This document shows, piece by piece, positions 37,132 to 48,785 of a stretch of DNA of 64,000 nt (positions within the stretch are counted from its first letter, which is position 1; each line of letters opens with the position of its first letter). The translations under genes and the position numbers were made by a program. The notes under the pieces were generated by a model. The model did no database searches, was not told the origin of the DNA, and saw only the letters and a program-made list of their open reading frames with translations. This stretch comes from Leucobacter insecticola (lineage in GTDB: Bacteria > Actinomycetota > Actinomycetes > Actinomycetales > Microbacteriaceae): NCBI RefSeq assembly GCF_011382965.1, contig NZ_CP049934.1, forward strand, positions 62,001 to 126,000, given 5' to 3'.

Positions 37132-38250
37132 ATGGCCGACATTGTGATTCCAGCTGACCTCCTTCCCCAAGACGGACGATTCGGCTGCGGCCCGTCCAAG
37201 GTGCGAGGCGAGCAGCTCGATTTCCTTGCTTCCCTGCAGCCCCATGTTCTCGGCACCTCACACCGGCAGGCACCCGTCAAGAATCTTGTCGGCAGCGTGC
37301 GATCTGGGCTTTCCGAGCTGTTTCGTGCACCCGAGGGTTACGAGATCTTGCTCGCCAACGGAGGCGCGACCACGTTTTGGGACTCGGCGGTGCACTCGCT
37401 CATCGAGAAGCGCAGCCAGCACCTGACCTTTGGGGAGTTCGGCGCGAAGTTTGCAAAGGCTGCCGAGGCTGCCCCGTTCCTTGAGAACCCGGATGTGCGA
37501 GCGGCAGAGCCCGGATCGCGTTCCGAAGCGGCCGCGCTCGCCGGAGTCGACGTGTACGCCTACCCCCACAACGAAACCTCGACCGGCGTCATGGCCGAGG
37601 TGCGACGGGTCGCGGGCGATCCGGGATCGCTCACGGTCGTAGACGCAACCAGCGGTGCGGGCGGGATCGACTTCGACGCGAGCGAGGTCGATGTCTACTA
37701 CTTCTCTCCTCAAAAGAACTTTGCTTCCGACGGCGGGCTGTGGTTTGCGCTGGTCTCGCCCGCGGCCATCGAGCGCATCGAGCGGGTGGCAGGATCCGGG
37801 CGCTACATCCCGGAGACGCTGAATCTTGCTGGCGCGATCGAGAATTCCCGCAAGGATCAGACGCTCAATACCCCGGCACTCGCGACGCTCGCAATGATGG
37901 ACGAGCAAGTGCGCTGGATCAACGAGCAGGGTGGGCTGTCGTGGGCGGCGGCACGTACCGCAGAATCCTCCGGGGTGTTGTACGAGTGGGCGGATCGCTG
38001 CTCGGTCGCTACGCCGTTCGTCACGAACCCGGATCACCGCTCACAGGTGGTCGTGACGATCGACTTTGACGACTCGATCGATGCCGCGGCAATCTCGAAG
38101 GCGCTCCGCGCAAACGGGATCGTGGATACCGAGCCCTACCGCAAGCTCGGCCGCAACCAGCTGCGCATCGCAACCTTCACCGCGATCGATCCGGCCGATG
38201 TGCGCGCGCTCACCCCCGCGATCGACTACGTGCTGGAGCGCCTGGCTTAG
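37132..38250 (+). CDS. serC: Phosphoserine aminotransferase
   Basis: The 372-residue PLP enzyme converts 3-phosphohydroxypyruvate and glutamate to phosphoserine. FGCGPSKVRGEQLDFL opens the protein. The PLP lysine is in YYFSPQKNFASDGG, and ANGGATTFWD and HNETSTGV mark substrate and cofactor pockets, as in the actinobacterial SerC subgroup. It starts at 37132, divergent from the DtxR gene with 83 bp between the starts. A family A hairpin region follows the stop. Confidence 0.92.
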   Translation: MADIVIPADLLPQDGRFGCGPSKVRGEQLDFLASLQPHVLGTSHRQAPVKNLVGSVRSGLSELFRAPEGYEILLANGGATTFWDSAVHSLIEKRSQHLTFGEFGAKFAKAAEAAPFLENPDVRAAEPGSRSEAAALAGVDVYAYPHNETSTGVMAEVRRVAGDPGSLTVVDATSGAGGIDFDASEVDVYYFSPQKNFASDGGLWFALVSPAAIERIERVAGSGRYIPETLNLAGAIENSRKDQTLNTPALATLAMMDEQVRWINEQGGLSWAAARTAESSGVLYEWADRCSVATPFVTNPDHRSQVVVTIDFDDSIDAAAISKALRANGIVDTEPYRKLGRNQLRIATFTAIDPADVRALTPAIDYVLERLA

Positions 38251-38267
38251 TAGGGCTTGCCCCTTCC

Positions 38268-38404
38268 GCCGATTGAGCGAACCCCCTTCCGCCGGTTGAG
38301 CGAGCTTGCGAGCGCCGTACTGAGCGAGCGCAGCGAGTCGAAGTATCGAAACCAAGGTAGCGCTCATCTTGGTTTCGACTCACTGCGTTCGCTCAAGCGG
38401 CGGT
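38268..38404. repeat. Family A repeat cluster between convergent genes
   Basis: At least three A half-units in both orientations (CCGCCGGTTGAGCGAG, GAGTCGAAGTATCGAAACCA, then TTGGTTTCGACTCACTGCGT and GCTCAAGCGGCGG) can form a long hairpin between serC and the DUF3027 gene. Confidence 0.7.
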
Positions 38405-38414
38405 GGGAGGGATG

Positions 38415-39029
38415 CTACTCGTCGTCCGAGTCATCCTCGTCGGAGTCGGGGTCGTCTTCGTCGTCCACATCCGCGCCCGCCACTGCGTCACCCGCGGCGT
38501 CAACGTCGACGCCGGCAAAATCGTCGTCGAAGTCACTGAAGTCGTTGTCAAGGATGTCATCGTCGAGCAGGTCATCGTCGTCGAGCAGATCGTCGTCGTC
38601 ATCCTGCAGTTCCAGCGCTGCCGCCTCGGCAAAAGCAACCTCGTCGGCCGCCTGCCGCGCCTGGGTTTCACGATACCGCGCCAGGCGCTCCGACCACGGC
38701 ACCCACTCGGGGGCGACCACTGCACCCGCACCGGGCAAGAGTTCAACCTCAAGCACGTTGACCGGTGAATCCTCGTCGACCCGAGCCAGGGTTGCCGCCC
38801 ATCGCCATCCCGGATACCCGGGCAGGCGGCATTCGAAGAACAGGCTGAGAACATGCTCGCCGTGTACCTCGTGGCCGTCATCCACACCGATGGTCTGGGC
38901 ATCGGTAATCTCACTCAGCGCGGCGCGAGCCACCTCGCGCGATTCGAGAAGCACTTGATCCGGCATGATCTCCTCGGCCTTCAAATCCGCTTGCAGCTCC
39001 GCTGGTGGCCCCGCTTGAGAGTCAGACAT
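38415..39029 (-). CDS. DUF3027 family protein
   Basis: The 204-residue protein has a globular N-terminal part with HVLSLFFECRLPGYPGWRWAATLARV and WVPWSERLARYR, typical of DUF3027, and an acidic Asp-rich tail of about 60 residues (repeated DDDLLDDD). The start overlaps the end of the cold-shock gene by 8 bp, so the two are co-translated; this pairing is common in actinobacteria. Function unknown. An in-frame ATG at 39038 is an alternative start. Confidence 0.8.
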   Translation of the reverse strand: MSDSQAGPPAELQADLKAEEIMPDQVLLESREVARAALSEITDAQTIGVDDGHEVHGEHVLSLFFECRLPGYPGWRWAATLARVDEDSPVNVLEVELLPGAGAVVAPEWVPWSERLARYRETQARQAADEVAFAEAAALELQDDDDDLLDDDDLLDDDILDNDFSDFDDDFAGVDVDAAGDAVAGADVDDEDDPDSDEDDSDDE

Positions 39030-39399
39030 CAAAATCATCTGCCACGCGACGCAGCATCGTCGCGACGTTTCGGGACTGAGCCCGCTCAGGGTACTGCCCG
39101 TTCTTCAGCCGCTCACCAAGCCCATCGAGAAGCTTCACGAGATCCTCAATGATGATCGCCATCTCGTCGGCCGACTTCCGGTTCCGTTTCGCGATGCGCG
39201 GGGTGTCGAGCACGCGCACCGAAAGAGCTTGCGGACCACGGCGCCCATCAGCCACGCTGTACTCCAGCCGGGTGCCCGACTGCACCTCAGCGCCTTCCGG
39301 CACCACTGAGGCGTGCAGGTACACCTGCTGCCCATCGTCGCCCTGAATAAAACCAAAGCCTTTGTCTTCGTCGTAGAACCTGACCTTGCCGTTCGGCAT
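39022..39399 (-). CDS. Cold-shock domain protein with C-terminal extension
   Basis: The first 65 residues form a cold-shock domain (GKVRFYDEDKGFGFIQGDDG carries RNP1, and QVYLHASVV RNP2). A basic and helical C-terminal extension of about 60 residues makes it longer (125) than classic CspA. It binds single-stranded RNA or DNA. SD GGAGAGGG precedes the ATG. Translationally linked to the DUF3027 gene. Confidence 0.88.
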   Translation of the reverse strand: MPNGKVRFYDEDKGFGFIQGDDGQQVYLHASVVPEGAEVQSGTRLEYSVADGRRGPQALSVRVLDTPRIAKRNRKSADEMAIIIEDLVKLLDGLGERLKNGQYPERAQSRNVATMLRRVADDFDV

Positions 39400-39544
39400 G
39401 CCTCGTCCCTCTCCGTTGTTCAAGCGAAATCACTGTGCGCGATCGATTCTGCGCACAACAGAATCTAGGTTTTCGCGTATCCACCCGAGTCTACCGTTTG
39501 TTCCTCACCTTCAGCGCGGGCATACACCCTGTAAAATGGAGAGG

Positions 39545-39811
39545 ATGTCCACCGAATCCAGTTCTTCGTCGTTGCTCGAGCGAATTCTCGCCTTCACGTC
39601 GCTATCCATTATCGCGATCGCGCTGCTGTCATTCTTTGTGACGCTCATCGTGGGTTTGAACGACCGCGAGGTTGTCGCCACGGGCTTCGGGCCGATTGTC
39701 TATGGCATCTCCATCATCGGACTCCCCATCGGATTTCTCCTGCTGATTGCGCTGCTGATCGTTAGCCAAGTCCGCCGCCGTCGCGAGTTCCGCAAAAGCC
39801 AACAACGGTAA
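39545..39811 (+). CDS. Small membrane protein, two helices
   Basis: The 88-residue protein has a Ser-rich start, two hydrophobic helices (IIAIALLSFFVTLIVGL and GISIIGLPIGFLLLIALLIVS) and a basic end. A TAAAAT sequence at 39533-39538 lies so close to the ATG that the mRNA could be nearly leaderless. It is 15 bp before the helicase-domain gene on the same strand, so they may be co-transcribed. Function unknown. Confidence 0.65.
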   Translation: MSTESSSSSLLERILAFTSLSIIAIALLSFFVTLIVGLNDREVVATGFGPIVYGISIIGLPIGFLLLIALLIVSQVRRRREFRKSQQR

Positions 39812-39825
39812 CGGAGATCATGATC

Positions 39826-41642
39826 ATGAGTGGCACCCTCGCTCTCGCCTCGGCTATCGCAGTGATGGATCGCCCCACTCTCACCGCCCTGGTTCAGTTG
39901 CGACGCCCCCAGGCCGCCGCTAACGTCACCGACCCGATCGGCTTAGCATCAGAGTTGCTGCGATCCGAATCGATCACGCGCACACTCGCACCGCTTGATC
40001 GCACCCACCTCGCAGCGCTGCTTGGCCTCGACGAAGCCGGAAATCCAGCGCATATCGACGCTGAGGTACTCGACACTCTTTCCCGAATCGGACTGATCGG
40101 GATCGATGGCGATACGCCGGTCGCGCTTCCAGAAGTCACGTCCGCCCTCCGGCAAGGCCTCACCGCGGCAGGAGTCACCCCGGATTCGCTGCGCACACAG
40201 CTTCAGGATCCTCTGCCGCGTGAGCATGACGCTGACACCAGCACCTGGTTCGCATCCGCTGTCACTGCGGTCAGTCAATCGGCCGAAATCCTTCGAGTGC
40301 TTCGTGAGCGCCCGGGCAGGCTGAACCGGAACGGTGCCATCGCGGTAGCGGCGGTGCGGATTCTCTCTGAGGTCACGAGCGTTGAACCTGCGCAGGTTTC
40401 GCGGGCACTGGGGGCTCTCGAACAGGCCCGTCTCATCTGGTCGGCCAGGTCCAGCCAGCTGCTTCGCTGTACGGAGAAGGCCCCCGAATGGCTTGCAAGC
40501 AACTACGGCGAGCGCTGGCTCTTCCTGGCGCGCGCCACCCTCGACGCGATGCCGTCGCCCCTGCGCAGTGTTCTCCCTGCCAGCCGTGCCGATGTTTCTG
40601 TCGCAATTGAGCACCTTCCGCGGGTGTATCCGCTTCTGCCCGCGTCTGATATCGCTGCGGCGGTCGATTTTGCGCAGACTGCGGAGTATCTCGGCCTCAC
40701 AGTGACCGGTGTTCTCAGCCCGCAGGCATCGGCTCTGCTTGCCCAGGACAACTCCGTTTCTAGCGAGCAGATCATTGCCGACCTTCCAGGGGTTGCGCCA
40801 GGCATCTATGTGCAACCCGATCTGAGCGTGGTGATCCCCGGCCCGCTCGACCCCCAGGACGAAGCAGAAATTGCCTCTCTTTCGCGCCCCGAGCACATCG
40901 GCGTCGCCACCACACGCCGCGTCACCGAAGCATCGCTCGCTGATGCGATCGAGCACGGTGGGAGCGAAAAGGGCGGTGTGACGGCGGAGTCCGCACGGGC
41001 GACCTTCGAGCGGCTCTCCCTGACGGGGATCCCCCAGCCGCTCGACTACCTACTGACCGCGTTCGCCGGGCGTGTCGGTAGTGTGGTCGTCTCTGAACAC
41101 CTCGGCGACGAGGGTCGCACTCGCGTCACAGTTTCCCGGCCCGAAATGCGACAGACGATCCTTGTAGATCGGAGTCTGCAGCACGCCCAGTTCACCCCAA
41201 GCCCGACGGAACCCGGGGTGCTCTATTCAAGACTGCGCCGCGAGCACGTTGTCGCCGCGCTCAGCGATGCCCGCTACCCTGCAATGGCCGAGACGGCCAG
41301 AACTCCCACTTTCTCGACGGCTGCACAACGCGCCGGTGAAGCCGCTGAAGAGACGCCAGCACCGCCCAACGCCGATCTCTCCCCAGAGCTCACTGCCGCC
41401 ATCGAGCGGGTGTACCTCGCGGCGCGGTCGGAACCGGGGCGGGCGACTTCACGAGGCTTCTGGAACTCGCGATTCGGGATCGGGCCACGGTGCGAGTCAC
41501 TGCCGAGGCCAGAGGGCAAACTCACACTTTCACGCTCCTCCCGGTTTCTCTCAGCAACGGGCGACTCCGGGCGACGGATCAGGCTGCCGGCATGGAACGC
41601 ACGCTCCCCGTAAGCATGATCTCCAATGTCGAGTCGCTGTGA
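39826..41642 (+). CDS. Helicase-associated (XPB N-terminal-like) protein, frameshifted near its end
   Basis: The 605-residue protein, after correction, has a winged-helix/helicase C-like layout that precedes the XPB gene in many actinobacteria (TLTALVQLRRPQAA at the start, ATTRRVTEASLADAIEHGG later). The reading frame is lost near 41437 in a GGGG run; with one extra G it ends ..GDFTRLLELAIRDRATVRVTAEARG..SNVESL at 41642. The ATG at 39826 is preferred (SD GGAG with nine bases spacing) over 39820. It probably works with the adjacent XPB helicase in DNA repair. Confidence 0.75.
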
Positions 41643-41681
41643 ACAGCTTGCTATGAGCCAGACGGAGTAGGCTAGATCGCT

Positions 41682-43361
41682 ATGACGCTTGGTCCCCTCA
41701 TTGTGCAAAGCGACCACACGGTCCTCCTGGAGGTCGCGCACCCCGACGCGGAAGACGCCCGTCACGAACTCGCCGTGTTCGCTGAGCTCGAGCGCGCTCC
41801 CGAACACATCCATACCTACAGGGTCACCCGCCTTGGGCTTTGGAACGCACGCGCTGCGGGCCACAGCTCAGACGAAATCCTCGCAACGTTGAACAAGTAC
41901 GCGAAGTTTCCGGTACCTACCGGAGTGGCGAGCGAGATCGAAGACACGATGCGCCGCTACGGCAGGCTCACCATTGAGCGCCGCGATCCTGCCGACCGCG
42001 AGAGCCCCCTCGTGCTCCGCTCCGACGATGCGATGATTCTGCGCGAGGTGTCAAGCGCGAAGAAGGTCGCTCCGCTTCTCGGCAACAAGTTCGACGACCA
42101 CACCTTCCCTGTCGAGCCGTGGGCCCGCGGGGAATTGAAGCAGCAGCTTGTCGCGCGTGGCTGGCCTGCCGAGGACCTTGCGGGGTACACCCCTGGCGAG
42201 CCGTACGACATCGAGTTGGTGCAGGACGGCTGGGAGCTGCGCGACTACCAACTCAAAGCCGTTGAGGCCTTCGAGCGCGGCGGATCCGGTGTGGTGGTGC
42301 TCCCCTGCGGCGCGGGCAAGACCATCGTTGGCGCGGCGTCGATGGCCGAGGTGGGAGCGAAGACGCTGATCCTCGTCACCAACGCAGTGTCGGCGAGGCA
42401 GTGGCGCGACGAGCTGATCCGCCGCACCTCGCTCACCGCCGACGACATCGGCGAATACTCCGGCCAGGTGAAAGAGGTGAAGCCGGTCACGATCGCGACG
42501 TACCAGATCCTGACCAGCCGACGGAAGGGCGAGTACGCCCATCTTTCTCTGCTCGACGCGCAAAACTGGGGCGTCATCATTTATGACGAGGTGCATCTAC
42601 TGCCCGCGCCCGTGTTCAAGCTCACCGCCGAGTTGCAGGCGCGCCGCCGCCTCGGCCTTACCGCTACGCTCGTGCGCGAGGACGGCCGCGAAAGTGACGT
42701 CTTCAGCCTGATCGGACCCAAACGCTACGATGCGGCATGGAAAGACATTGAGGCGCAAGGGTTCATCGCACCAGCAGCTTGCTTCGAGGTCCGGATCGAT
42801 CTGAGCGAGAGCGAACGGCTCGACTACGCGGTGGCGGAGGATCAGGATCGCTACCGCATCGCTTCGAGTACGCTGCAGAAGCAGCCCCTCGCCCGACGGA
42901 TCATCGATCGCCACGAGGGTGAGAGTGTGCTCGTAATTGGCCAGTACATCGACCAGTTGGAGTCGATGGCCGAGGCACTTGGGGCACCGCTCATCACCGG
43001 TCAGACACCGATTGACGAGCGCGAGGAGCTGTTCAATGCGTTCCGCAGCGGGGAGGAGCGGATCCTCGTTGTCTCGAAGGTCGCGAACTTTTCGGTGGAT
43101 CTCCCGGATGCTTCGGTCGCGATCCAGATTTCCGGCTCCTTCGGCTCGCGCCAGGAGGAAGCACAGCGCCTCGGCCGTCTGCTGCGTCCGAAGAGCACCA
43201 GCCTGACCGCTTCGTTCTATACGCTCATTGCCCGCGACACCGTAGATCAGGACTTTGCGCAGAACCGCCAACGCTTCTTGGCGGAGCAGGGGTACGCCTA
43301 CACGATCCTCGATGCCGACCAATTCGAGCAGGCAACCGGCGCGCTTTCAGCAACTTCATAG
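41682..43361 (+). CDS. XPB-type DNA repair helicase
   Basis: The 559-residue SF2 helicase has Walker A in VVVLPCGAGKTIVGA, the DEVH box in IIYDEVHLLPAPVF, motif III GLTATLVREDG and motif VI QRLGRLLRPK. An N-terminal damage-recognition-like domain of about 170 residues precedes the core. It follows the helicase-associated gene by 39 bp. It acts as a 3'-5' DNA helicase/translocase; a role in nucleotide excision repair is inferred from family. Confidence 0.9.
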   Translation: MTLGPLIVQSDHTVLLEVAHPDAEDARHELAVFAELERAPEHIHTYRVTRLGLWNARAAGHSSDEILATLNKYAKFPVPTGVASEIEDTMRRYGRLTIERRDPADRESPLVLRSDDAMILREVSSAKKVAPLLGNKFDDHTFPVEPWARGELKQQLVARGWPAEDLAGYTPGEPYDIELVQDGWELRDYQLKAVEAFERGGSGVVVLPCGAGKTIVGAASMAEVGAKTLILVTNAVSARQWRDELIRRTSLTADDIGEYSGQVKEVKPVTIATYQILTSRRKGEYAHLSLLDAQNWGVIIYDEVHLLPAPVFKLTAELQARRRLGLTATLVREDGRESDVFSLIGPKRYDAAWKDIEAQGFIAPAACFEVRIDLSESERLDYAVAEDQDRYRIASSTLQKQPLARRIIDRHEGESVLVIGQYIDQLESMAEALGAPLITGQTPIDEREELFNAFRSGEERILVVSKVANFSVDLPDASVAIQISGSFGSRQEEAQRLGRLLRPKSTSLTASFYTLIARDTVDQDFAQNRQRFLAEQGYAYTILDADQFEQATGALSATS

Positions 43362-43383
43362 CAAACGGTCAGAGACTGAGAGC

Positions 43384-44085
43384 ATGACTACACAGCACAA
43401 GGGCCCCCGGATCCTTATCGTGGACGACGAGCCCAGCATCCGCGAATTGCTCAGCACCAGCCTTCGTTTCGCCGGTTTCGGCGTGCGTGCCGTCGGCAAC
43501 GGCGCACAGACGATCTCTGCCGTGCTCGAAGAAGAACCCGATCTCATCATCCTCGATGTCATGCTCCCCGACATGAACGGATTCAGTGTTACCAAACGCC
43601 TTCGTTCGGCCGGCTACACGGCACCGATCATCTTCCTCACCGCGAAGGATGACACGGAAGATAAGGTCGAGGGACTCACCGTCGGTGGCGATGACTATGT
43701 CACGAAGCCCTTCAGCCTCGACGAGATCATCGCCCGGATCAAGGCGGTACTGCGCCGCACGATCCAGGAGGACGAGGATTCGGTGCTCACTATCGGCCCC
43801 ATCACGATGGATCAGGACACGCACGAAGTAAACGTCGAGGGAACCTCGATCGAACTTTCCCCGACCGAGTTCAAGCTGCTGCGATACCTGATGCAGAACG
43901 CAAACCGTGTGCTGTCGAAGGCGCAGATCCTCGACCACGTCTGGGAATACGACTTCAACGGCGATGCCGGGATCGTGGAATCGTATATCTCCTACCTGCG
44001 GCGCAAGCTCGATCCGCTGACCGAAGAATCGCTCATTCAGACAAAGCGCGGATTCGGATACATGCTGAAGACTGAAACTAAGTAG
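43384..44085 (+). CDS. OmpR/PhoB-family response regulator
   Basis: The 233-residue protein has a receiver domain with acceptor Asp58 (LIILDVMLPDM), conserved DD at 14-15 and lysine in VTKPF, followed by a winged-helix effector (LSPTEFKLLRYLMQNANRVLSKAQILDHVW). It is 18 bp before the sensor kinase gene, forming a two-component pair. The set resembles TrcRS/PhoPR type systems; stimulus unknown. Confidence 0.9.
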   Translation: MTTQHKGPRILIVDDEPSIRELLSTSLRFAGFGVRAVGNGAQTISAVLEEEPDLIILDVMLPDMNGFSVTKRLRSAGYTAPIIFLTAKDDTEDKVEGLTVGGDDYVTKPFSLDEIIARIKAVLRRTIQEDEDSVLTIGPITMDQDTHEVNVEGTSIELSPTEFKLLRYLMQNANRVLSKAQILDHVWEYDFNGDAGIVESYISYLRRKLDPLTEESLIQTKRGFGYMLKTETK

Positions 44086-44103
44086 CTGGGGGCCAAGTAA
44101 CTC

Positions 44104-45605
44104 GTGAGGAAGGGGCGCGCCGCTGATCGGCGTGTAGCCGCAAGGCTGCGCGCGATGCGACGTCTCAGCTACGCGGATCGTTGGGCCGAGGTCTCGTTGC
44201 GGGCGAAGATCACCGGCGTCACGGTGTTCATCCTGTTTCTCGGACTGATCGTGGCGGGGGTGGGAACGCTTTCCGTGCTTCGCCCTATGCTCGTCACGAA
44301 CCTCGACTCCTCACTCAGTCAGCTGCGCAGCGATCCCACGCGCGCGCTCGCCCGCGGCGCGGAGCCGCTGTCGCTCTCCAAAGACGACATCCTGTACGCC
44401 GGCCCGCAGTACTACGTGGCGCTGTTGAATGCTGACCGCGAGCTCGTCGTCAGCAACGCCCTGGGGCGAGAAGACCTGGCACTCCCGCAGCTTGATCGTC
44501 TCTCCGCCGAGCAACTGCAGCAGGCACTCAATCAAGTCCTGCCGCTCGACAGCCTAGAGACCACCGAGTGGCGGGCAATTGCCATGCCAATCAACGATGG
44601 CGGCTCGCTACTCATCGCGGCCTCCACGGCAAGCATCAATCAGACCGTTGCGCAGTATGTGATCATTTTCACGGGCTTTGGGATCGCGGTGATCCTGCTT
44701 GGCGCCGCCCTCACCCGCCTCCTCGTGACCGCGACATTCTTGCCGCTGGCCGAGGTCGAGCAGACAGCGCTAGAGATTTCCCGCGGTGACTATTCCAAGC
44801 GCATTATGGTGGCAAACCCGCACACCGAGGTTGGGCATCTCGGCGAATCGCTCAACGTGATGCTTGATCGCCTTGATGGCTCGCTTGAGGATCGCGAGCG
44901 CACCATCGATCGCATGCGTCGCTTCATCGGTGACGCGAGCCACGAGCTGCGCACCCCCCTCGTCTCAGTACGCGGCTATGCCGAGTTGTACCGCATGGGG
45001 GCGCTGCAGGACGAGGAACAGATCGGGCAGGCGATGGAGCGGATCGAGAAAGAGGCGATCCGCATGACCTCGCTCGTTGAGGACCTGCTCGCGCTCGCTC
45101 GGCTTGACGAGCGGCGCCCCCTGCAGCTCACCACCCTCCCCCTGAACCAGCTCGCCCACGATGCCGCGCTCGATGCGAGTGCGCAGGCCTCCGATCGTGT
45201 GGTGACCGCGATTGAGGATCCCGCGGCTCCGTTCGTGATCGGCGACGAACACAAGGTTCGCCAAATCATGACCAACCTCATCGGCAACGCGATGCGGCAC
45301 ACCCCTGAGGGCAGCCCCATCGAGATCGCCGTCTCCACAGTTCCCGTCGAGGAGGGGCAGCCGACGATGTCACGCTTCGAGATCATCGATCACGGCGAGG
45401 GTATCCCCGAGCAGGTCCACGACAAGATTTTTGGGCGCTTTTGGCGCGCAGATAACTCGCGGAACCGTGAGACGGGGGATCAGGTCTCGGCCTCGCAATT
45501 GTGAAGTCGATCGTTGATGCACACAACGGCACGGTCAGTGTGCACGATACGCCCGGCGGTGGGGCGACGTTCCGCGTCGATCTGCCCTGCGCCCCCGCCC
45601 CCTGA
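44104..45605 (+). CDS. Sensor histidine kinase, frameshifted near its end
   Basis: The corrected 500-residue membrane kinase has a first helix at about 38-58, an extracellular sensor of about 125 residues, a second helix at about 185-207, HAMP (208-262), HisKA with His280 in [19 protein letters not shown] and HATPase_c with N box [11 protein letters not shown]. The ATP-binding G2 box is split. With one extra G in GGGGG near 45476 the frame reads [21 protein letters not shown] and ends at 45605. Start is GTG at 44104. Pairs with the response regulator upstream. Confidence 0.85.
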
Positions 45606-45640
45606 TCCCGCGCCCCCTCCGCTCCCCGCCCCCTCCGCCC

Positions 45641-45708
45641 CACCGCTCAGGTGTCACGGATGTGCAGTTCAGGGCGTTTTGGTACACATCCGTGACACCT
45701 GAACGGTG
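45641..45708. repeat. Family D palindrome, left copy (68 bp)
   Basis: Two 24-bp arms with one mismatch (core CAGGTGTCACGGATGTG) enclose the 20-nt centre CAGTTCAGGGCGTTTTGGTA. The second copy, same orientation and centre, is at 46825-46882; together they bracket the nuclease-like gene. Confidence 0.8.
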
Positions 45709-45802
45709 GGGATGAGTGGGCAGCGACAGGGCAAGAAGGGCAAGCGGACCCGGCCTGTGGATAGACCCCGCAGAGTTCGCGAATGCTTGGCAGCATTGAT
45801 GA

Positions 45803-46812
45803 ATGCCAGCTCCACTCACTCCCATCCCCCAGCATCTTCCTGAAGTATTCTCCGCGAAAGACGCCGCACGCTCAAAGCTGCACTCACGGCGATTGAAGCA
45901 AAGCGACATCACACGGATCAGTTTCGCGGTCTATCAACGTGCGGATCCTGAGACAATCGCCGTGTCAACAAGGGCCGCTGCGGAAGCCATCAGTTTCACT
46001 CAACAGGCTGAACGTTGGAGAGAGCAACAGCGCGCCCTGGCGACCGCGCTGAGTCCGCATCTTCCCCGACACCATTTCTTCTGCATCCGCAGCGCCGCAG
46101 CACTTTGGGAGCTTCCGAATTTTGGAAACCTGGATCCGGCCCTAGACATTGCCTGTTTCAAACCAACCAGACCGTTGCGCCGCAAGGGCTTCAACGCTTC
46201 GAATGTCAGCCCCGGACTTGCCACAACGGTAACGTTGCCGAGAACAAGTATTCGCCTCACGGATCCCCCGACAGTCTGGGCCATGCACGCGGCCCACCTC
46301 CCACTCGAGGACCTCGTCGCGCTGGGAGATGCGGTGATTCGTCAGAAACGCATCCCCGGAACGGATCGGCTCGAACGACTACCGCTCGCATACCTCTCAG
46401 ATTTGGAGCGAGTGGTCCGTTCTGGGCGGCGCGTGGGAATTGACCGCCTTCGCCGCGCGCTTCCGCTGCTGAGGGTGAGCAGCGCATCGGTGCCGGAGTC
46501 TCATTTGCGATTGCAGCTCCAGCAGTGGGAGCTGCCTCCGTTCCAGCTGGACTACGACATCTACGACACACATGGCAACTTGCTCGGCTGTAGTGAGTTT
46601 GCGTTCCCCGAGTTCAAGCTTGTGGTCGAATACGAGGGGACCATCACCGGACAAAGACGAAACAGTGGAATCGTGACATCGAGAAGTATGGGGACTACTC
46701 TCGGGCAGGTTGGGAGGTAGTTCGCGTCACCGCCGACAAGCTTTATGGCTCGCCCTGGCTACTCAGGTCTCAACTGCTCGAAGCGCTACAGCGACGCGAA
46801 CATCTGCGATGA
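45803..46812 (+). CDS. DUF559/Vsr-like endonuclease-domain protein, frameshifted near its end, flanked by family D palindromes
   Basis: The N-terminal 60 residues (FSAKDAARSKLHSRRL, then ITRISFAVYQR) look like the AbiEi-type winged helix found in many such proteins. The C-terminal part reads FPEFKLVVEYEGDHHRTKTK, then WNRDIEKYGDYSRAGWEVVRVTADKL after correction, matching the DUF559/Vsr-like PD-(D/E)XK fold with acid EYEGD and basic Lys. One lost G in a GGGG run near 46637 causes an early stop in the given sequence; corrected length is 336. No partner gene is adjacent. Such proteins are found in many actinobacteria, with unknown function. The bracket of palindromes suggests a possible self-associated element. 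Confidence 0.72.
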
Positions 46813-46824
46813 CGGCCCCAGTCA

Positions 46825-46882
46825 TTCAGGTGTCACGAATCTGTAGTTCAGCGGGTTTTGGTACACATCCGTGACACCTGAA
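46825..46882. repeat. Family D palindrome, right copy
   Basis: Arms of 19 bp with two mismatches (TTCAGGTGTCACGAATCTG versus CACATCCGTGACACCTGAA) and the 20-nt centre TAGTTCAGCGGGTTTTGGTA, nearly identical to the left copy. It starts 12 bp after the corrected stop of the nuclease-like gene. Confidence 0.78.
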
Positions 46883-46910
46883 CGCTTAGGGCACCGGGCG
46901 GCGGCGCATA

Positions 46911-46943
46911 GAAAAAGGGGCCGCGCCCAAAGGCGCGACCCCT
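46911..46943 (-). terminator. Intrinsic terminator of groEL
   Basis: On the minus strand AGGGGTCGCGCC-TTTG-GGCGCGGCCCCT is followed by TTTTC, 16 bp beyond the groEL stop codon. Confidence 0.85.
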
Positions 46944-46958
46944 CAATCCTGGAGACTC

Positions 46959-48688
<1,730 letters not shown>

Positions 48689-48695
48689 CACAATC

Positions 48696-48722
48696 TTGGC
48701 ACTCTCCCCCGTCGAGTGCAAG
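48696..48722. promoter_or_regulatory. CIRCE operator 2 (HrcA site)
   Basis: TTGGCACTC-N9-GAGTGCAAG, with the 9-bp spacer and inner half sites intact. It lies 34 bp upstream of the first site. Confidence 0.83.
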
Positions 48723-48785
48723 CGCTCCCAGGCCAATTCAAAGCGGAGCTTCACGCTACAAGCGAACGGCCCGACAGTCAATGAG

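Noticed and set aside
45803..46812. Complete AbiEi/AbiEii toxin-antitoxin pair
   Set aside because: Only the AbiEi-like N-terminal helix region is seen, fused to a nuclease-like domain. No nucleotidyltransferase toxin gene is adjacent.
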